Positions 21,206-33,989 of a DNA stretch of 64,000 nucleotides are shown one piece after another. This stretch comes from Tricholomella constricta (Eukaryota; Basidiomycota; Agaricomycetes; Agaricales; Lyophyllaceae). Below the pieces are notes generated by a model. The model did not search any database. It was not told where the DNA came from and saw only the letters and a program-made list of their open reading frames with translations. Positions within the stretch are counted from its first letter, which is position 1. Every line of letters starts with the position of its first letter. Made by a program: the position numbers and the translations under genes. The stretch spans positions 372,001 through 436,000 of the forward strand of contig JAACJP010000013.1 in NCBI GenBank assembly GCA_013368375.1, given 5' to 3'.

Positions 21206-22350
21206 TTATGCTTTCAGCTTTTCAACAAGCTCAGGTACAGCTTCAAAGAGATCCGCCACAAGACCCAAATCAGCAACTTGGAAAATAGGCGCATCAGGAT
21301 CCTAGCGTAATTGTTAGCATATGCGTAGGCGGATGGAGACACAACTCGCCTTGTTCACAGCAACTATGAGTTTGGAATCCTTCATTCCAGCGAGATGTTG
21401 GATGGCTCCTGAAATGCCCACGGCCATGTACAACTCGGGAGCGACGACCTTACCAGTCTGGCCCACTTGCAGCGAGTTGTCAGCATAGCCTGCATCGACG
21501 GCGGCGCGAGACGCTCCGACAGCAGCACCAAGTGCGTCTGCGAGGGGATACAATGTGGAGGCGAAGGTCTCGGCACTTTTCAGAGCACGTCCGCCGGACA
21601 CCACCCGGCTAGCTACACCAAGGTCTGGACGATCGGACTTTGTGAGGGTCGTCTTGAGGTGTTCCGTGGGTGAGTCCGAGACCTCTACAGGCTCCAATGT
21701 CAAGGCTTCGGCTTCAGAAGCGTCTTGTGGTTGCGCGGCAGCGAAGGCCGTGCCTCTGACAGTGAAGAATTTGATCGGAATGGACGAGGGTGCGCGGACG
21801 GTGGCAATCGCGTTTCCGGCATAGATTGGGCGAGTAAATGTGGTGCTATTGAGGGAAGCATCATGATCCACGGATGTGACATCCGAGATGGCTGGAGCAT
21901 CGAGTTTTGCGGCAACGCGTGGAAGCAATGACTTTGCGAACGACGAGGTCGCAGACACAATATGTGTGAACGGTGGGGAACCTGACAGAAGCTTCTCGAG
22001 AAGCGGAGACACGGTCTCTGGAAGGGGCTCGGTATATTGCGGCGAAGTAGAGTGGAGAACAGAGGTCAAGCCTTTGAGTCTGTGGAAGCTCATCAGATGG
22101 TCCGCAGGGAACAAGAAAAGTGGTAGTACTTTATGGCCTTGTCGACGACGCCTTGGACATGTTCCGGAGCGCCAATAACGAGTCCGGTGACTTTGCCTCC
22201 CAGCTGCTCAGCAGCGGTGAGGGCTGACAACGAGCCCGAATCTAGCACTCCCTGCCTATGTTCGAGGAGAACAAGGGCGTGAGGAGGAGCAGCGGTTGCA
22301 TACGAGCGGGAAAGAGCTCGAGCAGAGATTACTGAACGCGCTCGTAGCAT
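21206..22350 (-). CDS. ETFA: Electron transfer flavoprotein subunit alpha, mitochondrial
   Basis: FAD-binding subunit of the matrix ETF that passes electrons from acyl-CoA dehydrogenases to ETF-ubiquinone oxidoreductase. The start at 22350 gives a basic presequence ([19 protein letters not shown]). Next come [20 protein letters not shown] and, after a 50-nt intron, [19 protein letters not shown]. The FAD-binding half is clear: [76 protein letters not shown]. The end reads [20 protein letters not shown]. Divergent from the large helicase gene, 285 bp between starts. Confidence 0.95.
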
Positions 22351-22635
22351 GGTGGTGAATAGAATAACAACTTCCAAGTGCAGCCAGGCCAAAGTCCGAT
22401 CTTATCACGTTTATGTCCTCCGTGCACGTGATACCGGCAACTTTGACCTTTGACAACGAGCGCCTAGATAATATTACAACCTCCCCAGCCTTCTGAGGGA
22501 CATGCTTCATCAGATATGGACTCGTGCACGCCCACTTGGTCCGCATTCCGGCCGTGAATGGTTCTTTAGGCGCTGGTCCCCGTTCATTATAAGAATACAA
22601 GGCTGCGTAAATCAAACTTTAACCGCTACCCCTCC

Positions 22636-25600
22636 ATGCCTCCTTGTCGTTTCTTCAATTCGCCAAGTGGTTGCCGGAAGGGTGCTACCTGTACCTTTAC
22701 TCATGGGACTCCTCAACGAGCAAGACCCTCGTCGCCTGCGTCGGCGGCTGGAATGGGACCTGGACCCAGTCGCCAATCATCTGGGCCAAGTCCTGGATCC
22801 AGCCGACGTCCACAAGCTGCAGGCGCCTCTAAAGCTCCGCCAGGAGTCTGTAACTTTTACTGGTCAACGGGAAAATGCAAAAGAGAATTTGACTGTCGCT
22901 TCCGACATATCGTTCCGAACCCAGAGCACGCCTCTTTATCGCGTCCTGATTTCAATCGATCACAACCCGCGATCGATGTCATTGCTCCGTTCCTCACTGA
23001 CTCCGGACTTGCTAAACTCAATGCATCCGGAACTGATGTCTTTTTCATCAGCCCATCGAAGCCCTTATCACCGAATGAAGCGCACAACGCGCTGAAAAGA
23101 TATCTCCTTGATCACTTTAGGTTTTCAAAGACTTTCGAGGTCTACGGATTCCTACTTCCCCTTAGTAACGCCAACACTACGAATTCTACCTGGGCCAGTG
23201 ACGCTTTTCGTATGACAGTCCTTTGCCTAACCCTCTAAACTCTGACACAGACCTCAGAGGATGGGCAGGTATGAGCCACCCTCCACACTGTCTCGACGGT
23301 ACTCATTAGCGCCCAGTTACTCTTGAACTCTATCGCAACTGTGAGACCAATCTTACTTTTCCGCCTCGGTTATGTACTGATCTTTGTGCAGGGAAATGGC
23401 CTGCTTCGTATCACTGATGTCATCCGGTGGTCCCCCGTCTCTACGCAGGCCTGGTCTCATCCCCAGAAACTATCATTTCAACGAGGATTCCTACCATTGT
23501 TGAGGGTAAAGATATCCATGAGCAGTTTTTTGAACTACCTCCTGACCGTCCACTCAAGTTCTACTCCTCCGATCTCGTCGTCAAGAGCACTTTGAGTCAT
23601 CTTGTGAAGTATGTCTTTTGTCGAATTTATATCTTCATCATGTAGTTTGAATTCTTTTCCAGTGGGCTTTACATGTGTATCATGAACAATTTGGACTCCT
23701 TCTGTGAACAAATCGAGGGGTGCATGGATTCGTTTATAGAGGCTCGATCATTCAAGGATCAGACCGTCCCGGCCAATAATGATCCCAATGGGAGCCAGGT
23801 GATTGCTTCGCTGGCGGGCGTTTTCTATGAGTATGGATTATCTTTGGAAGCAGGAATTTTTCTCAAGATATGTTTTAGATGTTTGACTCGTTTCAAAAAC
23901 TCGACAGCTACATACCCCAGATTACTTGTCATGGTTCGACGTCTTCAAGCCTGGACTGTTTCGTGGATCGCTGGGATCTCAGCTGTATCTTCTGGCTTTG
24001 ATGACCCCCTTAAGGACACGAATCCAGCCACTCGTGATCACATTATAACCCACATAAGGAGCAAAGTAGACCGTTTGATTCATATCGTCGATCGAGAGGA
24101 GGCAAAGTTCCTTCGTTCCGAGAGAAGGGCGAAGAATGTGCTGTCCCCTAATCTGGCGGCGGATCTCGATGAAGGCATCATTTCTGCCCTCCGAATCACC
24201 TACGATGGTCCGGGCGAACTTCGCAATCTGGGTATCCCGCGTCACGATAACGATTGCATCGACATCCAGGATATTCGAGTTGCCCCGACCAACAAAGAAC
24301 TTCTTTGCACTGTTGTTCCTTACTTACCAGCCAACCTTTACGATGCCCCTCATCACTTGCCCAACGAGAGCATGGAGCGCCTGTTGGATATTCAATTCAG
24401 GCTCCTTCGAGAGGAATTGACGTATGTCGTGCTCTCGTCCTCCTGGAAATTAAATATCTAATCCTGTGCATCATTCAAGGGCTCCGCTGCGCACGTCCGT
24501 GCAGCTCGTCCAGGAGGACCTTATGAGTTCCAAAAAGAAGACTCACCTTGGCGAAATCATGAAAGCTCGGGGAGGTAAATACCGCGGAATGGCTGATGCT
24601 CAGGAAAGCATCATGTTCAATGTTTACACTGGGGTTCAATTCTTTTCGCTGCTACCTGATCGGCGCGGCTTATCAGTCAGTTTCTCATTCGATTCTCCTC
24701 CCGGCCGTGCGCGTGCCCCGCAACCCAAAGCTCGAAAAGCTTTTTGGGAAGGCATGAGCGGGAAGCGGATGATGCAAGGCGGCCTCATCGCACTCCTCTG
24801 GAAGCGTGGAGATCAGGCGGACGTGCATCTAGGTGTGCTAGCGAGTTCAGTAAAGGATATCACAGAATCTGTGCACGCAGATAAGGATCGAGTTTCCGCT
24901 CGAGTCGTTTTCTTCGATCCCGACGTCGAGCTTCGTATCCTTCACCTTCTCAAAGACCCAGCTTCACAGCGTGATGGAACTGCAATAATGGTCGAAGCCC
25001 CCGTCATGTTCGAGGCTATTCGACCTTTCCTGGAAGCTCTCAGAGCCGAACCAGAGTCAATTCCATTCGGTCAATATCTCGTGCATCGACCTCCTGGGTA
25101 TTTCCTGAATTCCGGCGTTCGTCCACCCCAGTATGCATGCATCCCAGGTTTCGCGTACCAGCTGGCGCCTTTGTTTCCCCATGAAGCCGGTGTTGAGGAC
25201 CTCAAGCTATATGTCAACGATGCAGACTCTGTGGCCCGTGTTCGTCGTGAACTTCGACGGAGCCGATTGGATCGTAGCCAAGCAGAAGCCGTGGTCGACG
25301 CATTGACCAGAGAGGTTGCTTTGATACAAGGGTAAGTCATAATATTTTCGACCGTTTGAGCTGCCCACTTACGACACAATCACTAGACCTCCTGGCACAG
25401 GAAAGGTATGCCTCCAGTCCCTACCCCTCTCTGGCGTGGCTGACCTTGAATGTTAGTCGTTCACTGGCGTTGAATTGCTGCGAGTGTTGATCACGAGCGC
25501 AAAACCCATCTTAATGATCGCCTTTACGAACCACGCCCTGGACCATCTGATGACAAGCGTCTTAGATGCGGGTATTACTGATAAAATTGTGCGACTTGGC

Positions 25601-28600
25601 GGACGTTCCGCTGATGAGAGGATCAAGAAGTTCTCCATAGAGGAGCTCGAGGTAGTAGCTGGGCGCTCTCGCTTGGATGCGTCATTTGCACGCAATCACA
25701 GAGATCTCAAGGACGTTGAAGGGGAGATCAAGAACCTCATGAAAGCCTTCACCCAGACCCAAATTTCATCTGACGCGATCGCCGAGTTCCTCCAGACACA
25801 GTACCCAGAACACTTTGAACACATCCTCTTTCCTCCTCGCTGGATATCTACCATCCATGCATTGTCGGCCATCGACGACGCTGGGTGGCAAAAAATTGGC
25901 AAACGACCCAATGACATTCAGGACTCCGATAACACGAAATACGCTTTCTGGTTGAGGGGAAGGGACTTGGAATTTCTCGCTAGAAAAGAAGAGCCTCCAA
26001 AGACACGCGAACCTCCTCCACCAACCAAGCCCTTGCAGGAAAACAAATTTGCTCTCTTGCAAGGAATCGAGTCTGCTGCGGATGAAGACGACGAGGACCA
26101 TGAAGAGGAGCCCTGGCAGCTCCACTGGGGCTCACTTTCCGCTGATTCAGTTGATATGCCCGTGTCAGCCGACCAACGGGCTCCAATCGACTGGCATCCT
26201 GCTGAAAAGAACGTACCGCCTCCGCGTTCACCCTCTCCTGCAGCGATTGATATCACGGATCTGCAAGATCCCGCTCTCTTCTTCGCTGCCCATGATTGCG
26301 CGACGGTTCCTCAGATACCTGCCAGCGATCGCCCACTCGACATTCTTCTCGGTGAGGGCGATATGTGGTCATTCTCACTTGTGGAGCGACAACGATTGCA
26401 CGCGTATTGGGTACAGTGTGTCAGAGAATCTCTCCAGCAAAACCATCTCGATGACTTCGAAAGTCTCCGCAAAAAATATACGCGCGTCCTTGAGATATAT
26501 AATCAGGGAAAGAATGAGGTAACGTTCCAACGGAACCTCTTTCGATATTATGCACTTATTTTCATGTATGGAATCTCTAGACTCGTCGCCAACTTCTCCA
26601 AAACGTAGATATCGTTGGATGCACAACAACAGGTACGAATTTCTTTCCATGTCCCCTTATAGGCAGCCCGCTGATGAACGTAGGTGCTGCGAAGCTCACT
26701 ACCTTGCTCAAGGTATTCAGCTGCGAACCCCAGTGGGATTAATACTCATGTTTCCCAGGGCCTCGGACCCCGCATCATGCTTGTTGAAGAGGCTGGGCAG
26801 GTTTTAGAAGCTCACATTCTGGGTAGCTTGGTTCCTTCTGTGGAGCATCTCATCCTCATTGGTGACCCTCTACAACTTCGCCCTACGTTGAATAATTACT
26901 GTGAGCGAAATCATCTCGTCTGTCGGTTTCGGCTCTGACTTGCCTTAGCCCTCTCTGTGGAGAGCAAACGCGGAAACCAGCTGTTTAAATTTGATATGTC
27001 GCTGATGGAGAGGCTCTCCTCCACCGGCTTTCCCATGTCCCAGATTGACGTTCAACGTCGAATGCGGCCTGCGATTTCGAGTTTGATAAGGTCAGCTTCA
27101 GTTTAGTCGTTGACCCTTTTTTCCATTTAAATTCATGTCCATCAAAGGAACACCCTTTACCCTAACTTGGTAGATCACGACCATGTCAAAGACTATCCAA
27201 ATGTCCGTGGTTTTGCAAAGAACGTGTTTTTCTTGTCCCACAGTCATCGAGAAAATGAAGGCGCGGAGGAATCCTCCAGCAAGTACAACATTTACGAGGT
27301 ATGATATATTGCTCTGTCGAGGTGACGTTCAATCGGACTGAATTCGACAAAATAGGTGGAGATGATCAGAGACCTAGTTCTTTTCTTGTTACGGTATGCT
27401 TCTAGACAGATTCTACAAACGTAGAATTTGACGTCTTTCTAGCCAAGGTTGTTATTCTCAGGAGGGGGACATCGTGGTTCTATGCGCCTATCTCGGACAG
27501 CTTGCTCGGGTTCGAGATGCGCTTGCTGACCTCGTCGCCGTTGTCATCGACGAGCGTGATCAAGCTGAACTCGCCGATCAAGAAGGAGAGCAGACAGCAG
27601 AACTACTCGAGGACTCTCGTGTTGAACACGTCAAAATATCCAGAAGGGTACTCATCATCACATTCTTGAATGAAAGAAAGAATCTGGCTTATATGACAAT
27701 ACGTGCAGGTACGCCTCCGAACAGTTGACAATTATCAAGGAGAGGAAGCCAAAGTAGGTGGCGCAGATCATCATCTTCCTATAGAATTGAATTCAATCTG
27801 CAGATCATTATTCTGTCCCTCGTGAGAAACGCCGGAAGTGCCGAAGACGGAAGATTGAGACAGAAGCCGACAATTGGATTTTTGAAAGTACGGTACCTCC
27901 TTACAGTGGATCACCATTTATCTGATATTTTTACTAGTCAGATAACAGGACTAACGGTGAGATGTCCTCATGGATTATTGCGACCGCGAACTTACGTCCG
28001 CCAAAAAGTGTCCCTGTCTCGTGCAAAGGAAGGTCTTTATATACTGGGCAATGCTCCTCAGTTGGCAGCAAAAAGTTATATGTGGCGCGGCGTCATAGAA
28101 GAATTGGAAAAGGAAGAGTGTGTTGGTGATGGCTTCCCAATCGCTTGCCATCGACATCCAAATGCCGTGAAATACATATCCAAGCCGGGTCAACTACATC
28201 AATTCGCTCCGGATGGTACATTTCATTCGCGCCTTTGTCATACATCTGCTAAACTTGCCAAGGTGGTTGCTTAAGATCGTGTGATGCCCGACTTAAATGT
28301 GGTCATGTCTGCCCGTATAAGGTACCGTTCGATCTCACCTCATTCTGTCTGATGATGTCTTGACCTTTTTGTCACCGTAGTGCCACCCCGATGACCCTGG
28401 CCATTTAGCGGTAGTATGCTCCCAGAGCTGCCGAAGGCTCTGTGGAAGGAAACATCCTTGCAAGAAGGAATGCTCCGTACCCTGTGGAGACTGCACTTTC
28501 CCAGTTGCTGATGTTCAGCTCCCTTGTGGACATATAAGTTCCTCTGTTCCATGGTGAGTGTTTTTGGAACTGCAACGCTGGCGAATAAACACCCTGTAAT

Positions 28601-31067
28601 ATCAGCTATCTGCTTGAAAAACTCGAGGAGGCCCAGTGTAATGTTCTTGTCGACAAAAAGCTCCCGACCTGCGAGCACAGCGCAAGAATGAAGTGTTCAG
28701 ACGATCCTTCATGCCATGTCTGCAATCGTCCGTGCGCGGGAATTATGGAATGCTGCGGAAGGACCTGCAGTTCAAACTGCCATATATGCCAACGCGAGAA
28801 CCAGTTACCAAAGCAAGAAGGCAAGCCTATCGAACGAACCTCGCACGTCCAGCACCCTTGTCGCAAGGCTCTTCATTGTGCGCATCTCTGCAATAGCCCC
28901 TGTTCAAAAGACCACAAATGTGTCACGATCTGCAAAGAACAGTGTCGGCAGGAATGTTCTCATGCTCGGTGTAACGAGTATTGCTCGACGCCATGCTCGC
29001 CGTGTCAAGAGCCTTGCACCTGGTAAGCGTCCGCGCTAACTAGAAAGCTTATCGGTTTTGATTTTTACCCTTGTAGGGTTTGCCCCCATTATAAGTGCCC
29101 ATTGCCGTGCGGCTCGGTAAGTCTTCTACTATCATTATGTCATTTAGTTAGCTGAAGGTAGCCTTATAGGTATGTGCCCGGTTGCCATGTGATAAACGGT
29201 GCGAGAAGTTCCTGGACTGTGGTCATAGATGTCCGTCAGGTTTGTAGTATTCGGCACATAACGTTTCAAAATCTCTCCATTAACGTCCTTTTTTATATAT
29301 ATCAAGTATGCGGAGAAGTTTGCTCCATCCAGATATGCCCCCGTTGCGCCTCTCCTGAGCTCAAGGCAAAGGATGTTGACATGATTCTTGGGCGGACGCT
29401 CGGGGAAATCGCAGCAGATGAAGACACGCTCGACGAACTTCTAATTACACTGCCAAAATGTGGACATGTGTTCACTGTGGAAACGCTCGATGGTATTTGC
29501 GGGATGAGCGACTATTATACACAGTGCGAGGCTGATGGAACATGGCGCGACTTAAAGGCCCCTGTCACCCAGACCGAGACGGGTGAAAGGAAAAAACCCC
29601 CCGTTTGTCCCACTTGTCGCTCAGCCGTCACATCTCCTCGTTATGGCCGTGTCTACAAATCTGCCGACCTCGATATCCTGGAGCGGAATGTTATTTCTCG
29701 CATGTCAGGCCAGCTGGACGCGTTTCGGGGCATGATGAACCGAATTTCCAAGGCGAAAATTGAGTCAGCGTTGGTGACTCAAGCACCAACAATCGTTTTG
29801 GAATCCGTGTCTGCCGCTGGGAGTGTGCACAAGATTTGTGGAAGGGGACGCAAATCACTACTGAGCAACAAAACAGAAATCCCGGTCCCGGCGGACGCGT
29901 TGAACCCGGGAAACGAAGCGCTTTTCATCGTCTCTCCACCTGTCGCTGTCACATGGAACAAGGCAGTTAAGCCTCTGATCCAACTCTACGAACGCGCCTT
30001 GAAGGTGGCCGGAATGCGTTCTGCACACGTCAAGGCATGGGAGGCAGCCTGGTCTTGTTTATGTGAACAGGAGATGGAACGCGCTCTAGGAGACCCGGCT
30101 CGAGCACCACGCAACCCGAATCAATATGCGATGCAGATGGCCAGGATGAAAGTCGGGCAGCCACAGCCTCGTGCGGATAAGAGGTTCTTGGTTGAGGCCT
30201 TTTGGACGACGATACAAATTCGACTCATCCTCTCAGATCTTGCCTACGCATGGCTAAAAGCGGTTAACAACAAGAAGAACTACACGCCGCAACAATCTCA
30301 GATGTGGGCGATCTTTGCCTTGTTCTTGTTGGACGGATGTCAACGAGACGCAGGCATCGCGTTGAACATCGCGACGGCCTCGGAGACTCGCCGCCAGATG
30401 ACGAAAACATTGCTTCTCATCATGCGCATCGACCTGGAGCATTTCCGTTTCCATTTCCGTATGGACGAAGAAAGCGGTAACCTCAGAATCCTGGAGCAGC
30501 GGACAAAGGTGGCAGATAAAGCCCTGGACGGAGCAACTAAAGTCAAGAGAGACATTCGCCGTATCGTCGCAGAACACTGCAGTGTCCTTTCCAACGATGC
30601 TCGGGACTGGATTGTCGACAACTTCACTGAAACAGCTGACTTGATCCTTCAAGAGTGGGAAAAACTGGAGAGAAGTGTCCGCAGCGCAACGTTCTATGAA
30701 GCCGTCTCTTTGGATGAAAAGATGGACATTGTCAAAGCCCTTGATTTCGGTGCGTACCTTCGTTGATCATGGCATCTAAAGCCTACATCGAGTTTGGCAG
30801 GATATGGAGGTCATTTCTATAACTGTCCTAATGGACATACTTTTGTCATCACGGAAGTACGTCAGCGTGCATCTGCCAGGTGATGAACACCTCTGATTCT
30901 CCTTCTAGTGTGGTGGCGCAATGCAACGAGCACGCTGTCCAGAATGTAACGAGGCCATTGGGGGCTCAAATCACACACTGGATAGTCGGAATACTCGTGC
31001 AACAGAATTTGAGGACCTTGCCAGGCAAGCAGGTGCGCAACAAAGCCCATGGTATTGGGGGAGATGA
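22636..31067 (+). CDS. ZNFX1/Hrr1-type SF1 helicase with CCCH, NFX1 and RZ zinc fingers
   Basis: Very large protein (about 2,000 residues or more) with many short introns. The N-terminus carries two CCCH fingers (CRFFNSPSGCRKGATCTFTH; CNFYWSTGKCKREFDCRFRH). Helicase motifs in order: GPPGTGKSFTG (Walker A, split over three exons around 25387-25405), VEEAGQVLEAHILGSL (about 26780), IGDPLQLRP, DVQRRMRPAISS, TVDNYQGEEAKIIILSLVRN (about 27720-27825) and NVSLSRAKEG (about 28010). Then come about eight Cys/His-rich NFX1-type repeats (28260-29350). The C-terminal RZ-type finger is GYGGHFYNCPNGHTFVIT followed by CGGAMQRARCPECNEAIGG. Relatives include human ZNFX1, fission yeast Hrr1 and Neurospora SAD-3. 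The last two act with RNA-dependent RNA polymerase in small-RNA silencing, so a silencing role is the best inference, not shown here. Confidence 0.9.
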
Positions 31068-31313
31068 TCCGTCAGTACTGCTAGTCAGTAGTATAGGGTA
31101 GTAGGATGAGGTTTTAACGTGTTTTAAGATCATTATATGGCTGCTGGTCTGAAACCTTGGATAGCTGAGAGCGTGGTCGGTCGACGGGTCAGGAAGGGGC
31201 ACTTGCATGTGATGACTCGGATTAGTCGGCAAGCTCCGGGCCGAGGAAAGCTTCGAGCCCCGTTTACTAAAGGAATACATATGCAATGGCAGTAGCTTCT
31301 CTATTCCGTCCAA

Positions 31314-33698
31314 ATGTCGTTCCAAGGCCTCATATCAGGCTCAGAGTGTGCTGTCCCGTCCAACCCTCTTTCACAAGTTCTGAAACATACGGAAGGCGAC
31401 CGTAGCCTACAGCAAGTCAGTATAATACAATTCACGAGCAATCGTCGTACTGATCTTTACTTCAGGACAGGCCCGCTGGTCCATCTTCTGCAAGGGTGCG
31501 TCGCTTTACTTCATATGTATCTCTGGCGCTCATGTAGTCATGGCTCATAGCTCCACCAACTTCCTGGAACAGCTGTTTTAGCTGCAAACCAACATGATGT
31601 CGCACTGGCTCGACAATTCTTCGAAGGTGCCCCTCAAGCCCAGGCGCCTGTTCCGACATATCTGCCATCCCATATATCTGAGCTGGCTAGGATGGGGAGC
31701 GGTATGAACGAACCTTGGGTCCCTGAGCAACAGCAGAACATGCGTGCGTTTGAGGAATCGCAGGCCCAGGCAGCCTGGGCCGCAGAATTTGGCGCGTCAT
31801 CCCAAATGCATTCGCCTTCGCCATCTTTGCAGCAACAAAACATGCCTGCGCAACCGGAATGTGAGCGGTTCTCTCACACGCCTCTTCTTTCTTGTTAACG
31901 ACGCGATGTAGTTCAGCAAAGGCCCTCATATATGAGTTCAATGGGCTCTTATGGAACTTCAATGCCCATGGGCATGTACTCGGGCTTCAATATGTATCCA
32001 GGAATGAATGCTACAATGTCCGAGGGAAAGGGGAAGGCCAAGCAAGTTGACTTCGAAGCCGCCTTTGCACAAGTCGCCGCTTCCTTGACACCTGCTCAAG
32101 AGACGATCTCTAGAATTGTGGAGGTAGAGGACGGTGTAACTGAGATTGAGGATGCGGTGAGAGGGGTGTCGCTAGACACTACAGAGGAGGACAGCACCGA
32201 TTTCAAGAAGTCAGTGTCATCGTTTTGGATAACTGTGAAGTCTGCTAAAATCTTCTCACAGGGTTTGGGACGATCTCCAGAATTCAGAATTGCCCCCACC
32301 GAAAGAAGACCTCTCTAAGTGGGAGTCTGAGTTCAATCAGCTGATGTCCGCCCAACGAGATGAATTGGATCACGACTACGGCGCATCAATGCAAAGCGCT
32401 TGGGAAAGTGGGATCGGTGATATTCCTGGTACGACTCTCGGGGAGCAACCATTGAAATTCGACCCCGAGGGACTTCCAATTCTCGGGCAGTACGTCTTCG
32501 GTGCGTGTTGATTTCAATTCCACACGCCAGCATACATTGATTTAGATTACAGAGCAAAACAACAAGTATATAGATCCTACGATAACCCGGTCATTGTTGG
32601 ATGATGCCAAAGCTCTGCTTGAGCAAAACGGCTCCTTGTCTGAGGCTGCTCTTTTGCTAGAGGCGGCTATCCAGAAAGGCGAGCTTGGAGAAGGAGGCTA
32701 TGAGACGTGGATATTATTGGGTGAAACGCGCAATATGGACGAACGCGAAGAAGCTGGCATGCGAGCACTTATCGAGGGGGTTAAACGAGCGGAGGAGGCC
32801 GGCGCTCCTGGCGCTGGTATGCTGGTACGTTCTATGATCTCAGGTCTTGTCACTCCTTCCTCATCGCTACTCTTGCATCAGTCACTGGCGATATCATTCA
32901 CGAATGAATCTTATGACCGGGCATCTCATACCATGCTCCTTCGTTGGCTCAGAGCCCGATTCCCTTCTCTAGATATCCCGGAATCAACCATCAAGGCCAT
33001 GGCTACACATTCATCATGGGACGCCCACAACCGCATCACCGAGCTGTTCCTTACATTGGCCCGCTCTCAACATGCGGAAGGCGTTGTGGATCCCGATGTC
33101 CAGATAGGCATGGGGGTTTTGTTCTACACGAATGGCGAGTACGACAGGGCAAAAGACTGTTTTGAAAGTGCTCTGGCAGTTCGGCCAAGGGTGAGGAGTT
33201 GTCCTCCATTATCCATGAGGCTGTGCTTGACTTGTATTTCTTGTAGGACTATACCCTCTGGAACAGGCTGGGGTCCTCGCTTTCCAATGGCAGCAAGCCC
33301 GAGGAAGCCCTTGGTGCGTATCAAGAGGCGCTCCAGCTTCGACCCACTTATACCCGCGCGATCTATAATGTTGGTGTTGCATGTAAGATCTTTTATTCTT
33401 CACACATGCATCTCCTGACAAATCCATCCTCGAAGGCCTAAATATTGGTGCCCACAAGGAAGCGGCAGAGCACTTTCTCAGTGCCCTGAACTTACAAGAG
33501 TCGACCAGTGGTGATACGAGCGACCAGCTCTGGTACACTCTCCGACGAGCGCTTATAGCTATGGTAGGCTACGCTTTCCCCGTGGTGTTCATTTCCGTTG
33601 ACATTCTGTTGTAGGATCGCCCTGACTTAGCAGAACTAGCCAAGCCGGAGGCGAAGAGCAAGATAGAGATTTTCCGGAAGGAAGGCTTCGACTTCTAG
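31314..33698 (+). CDS. PEX5: Peroxisomal targeting signal 1 receptor Pex5
   Basis: Cycling receptor that binds C-terminal SKL-type signals and delivers cargo to the peroxisome. The N-terminus MSFQGLISGSECAVPSNPLS contains the conserved Cys12 that is mono-ubiquitinated for receptor export. The disordered half shows ALARQFFEGAPQ and aromatic WxxxF/Y-type Pex14-binding motifs (WAAEF, KWESEF, with AWESGI a degenerate third). The C-terminal half is TPR: LLEAAIQKGELGEGGYETWI, MGVLFYTNGEYDRAKDCFES, SNGSKPEEALGAYQEALQLR, then a last TPR ending near LAKPEAKSKIEIFRKEGFDF. Introns of about 50 nt; frame intact. It lies 246 bp downstream of the helicase on the same strand. Confidence 0.95.
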
Positions 33699-33989
33699 AC
33701 ATGAACTACATAGCAGGAATTTTACAGTTTTATCTGAGGCCAATCTCAATCTTATTCTGGAATCTACTTTACGATCGAGCACTCGGCATATCGTCGGGAC
33801 GGGACGCGGGTGTCCGACGTCGACAGGCGTTATATGAAACCCCGCAGACCCGATTGGCTGACCCTCCTCGGCAATGTGGCCCGCTGACACCAGTGTCCCA
33901 TTGACATAGTTAAAGAGGGCTTCAAGGCCTGCCTCTTCCTGACCTCTAGAAATTCCAGTTCTTTCTCGTCTAGCCTTATTCTTCTCAAT

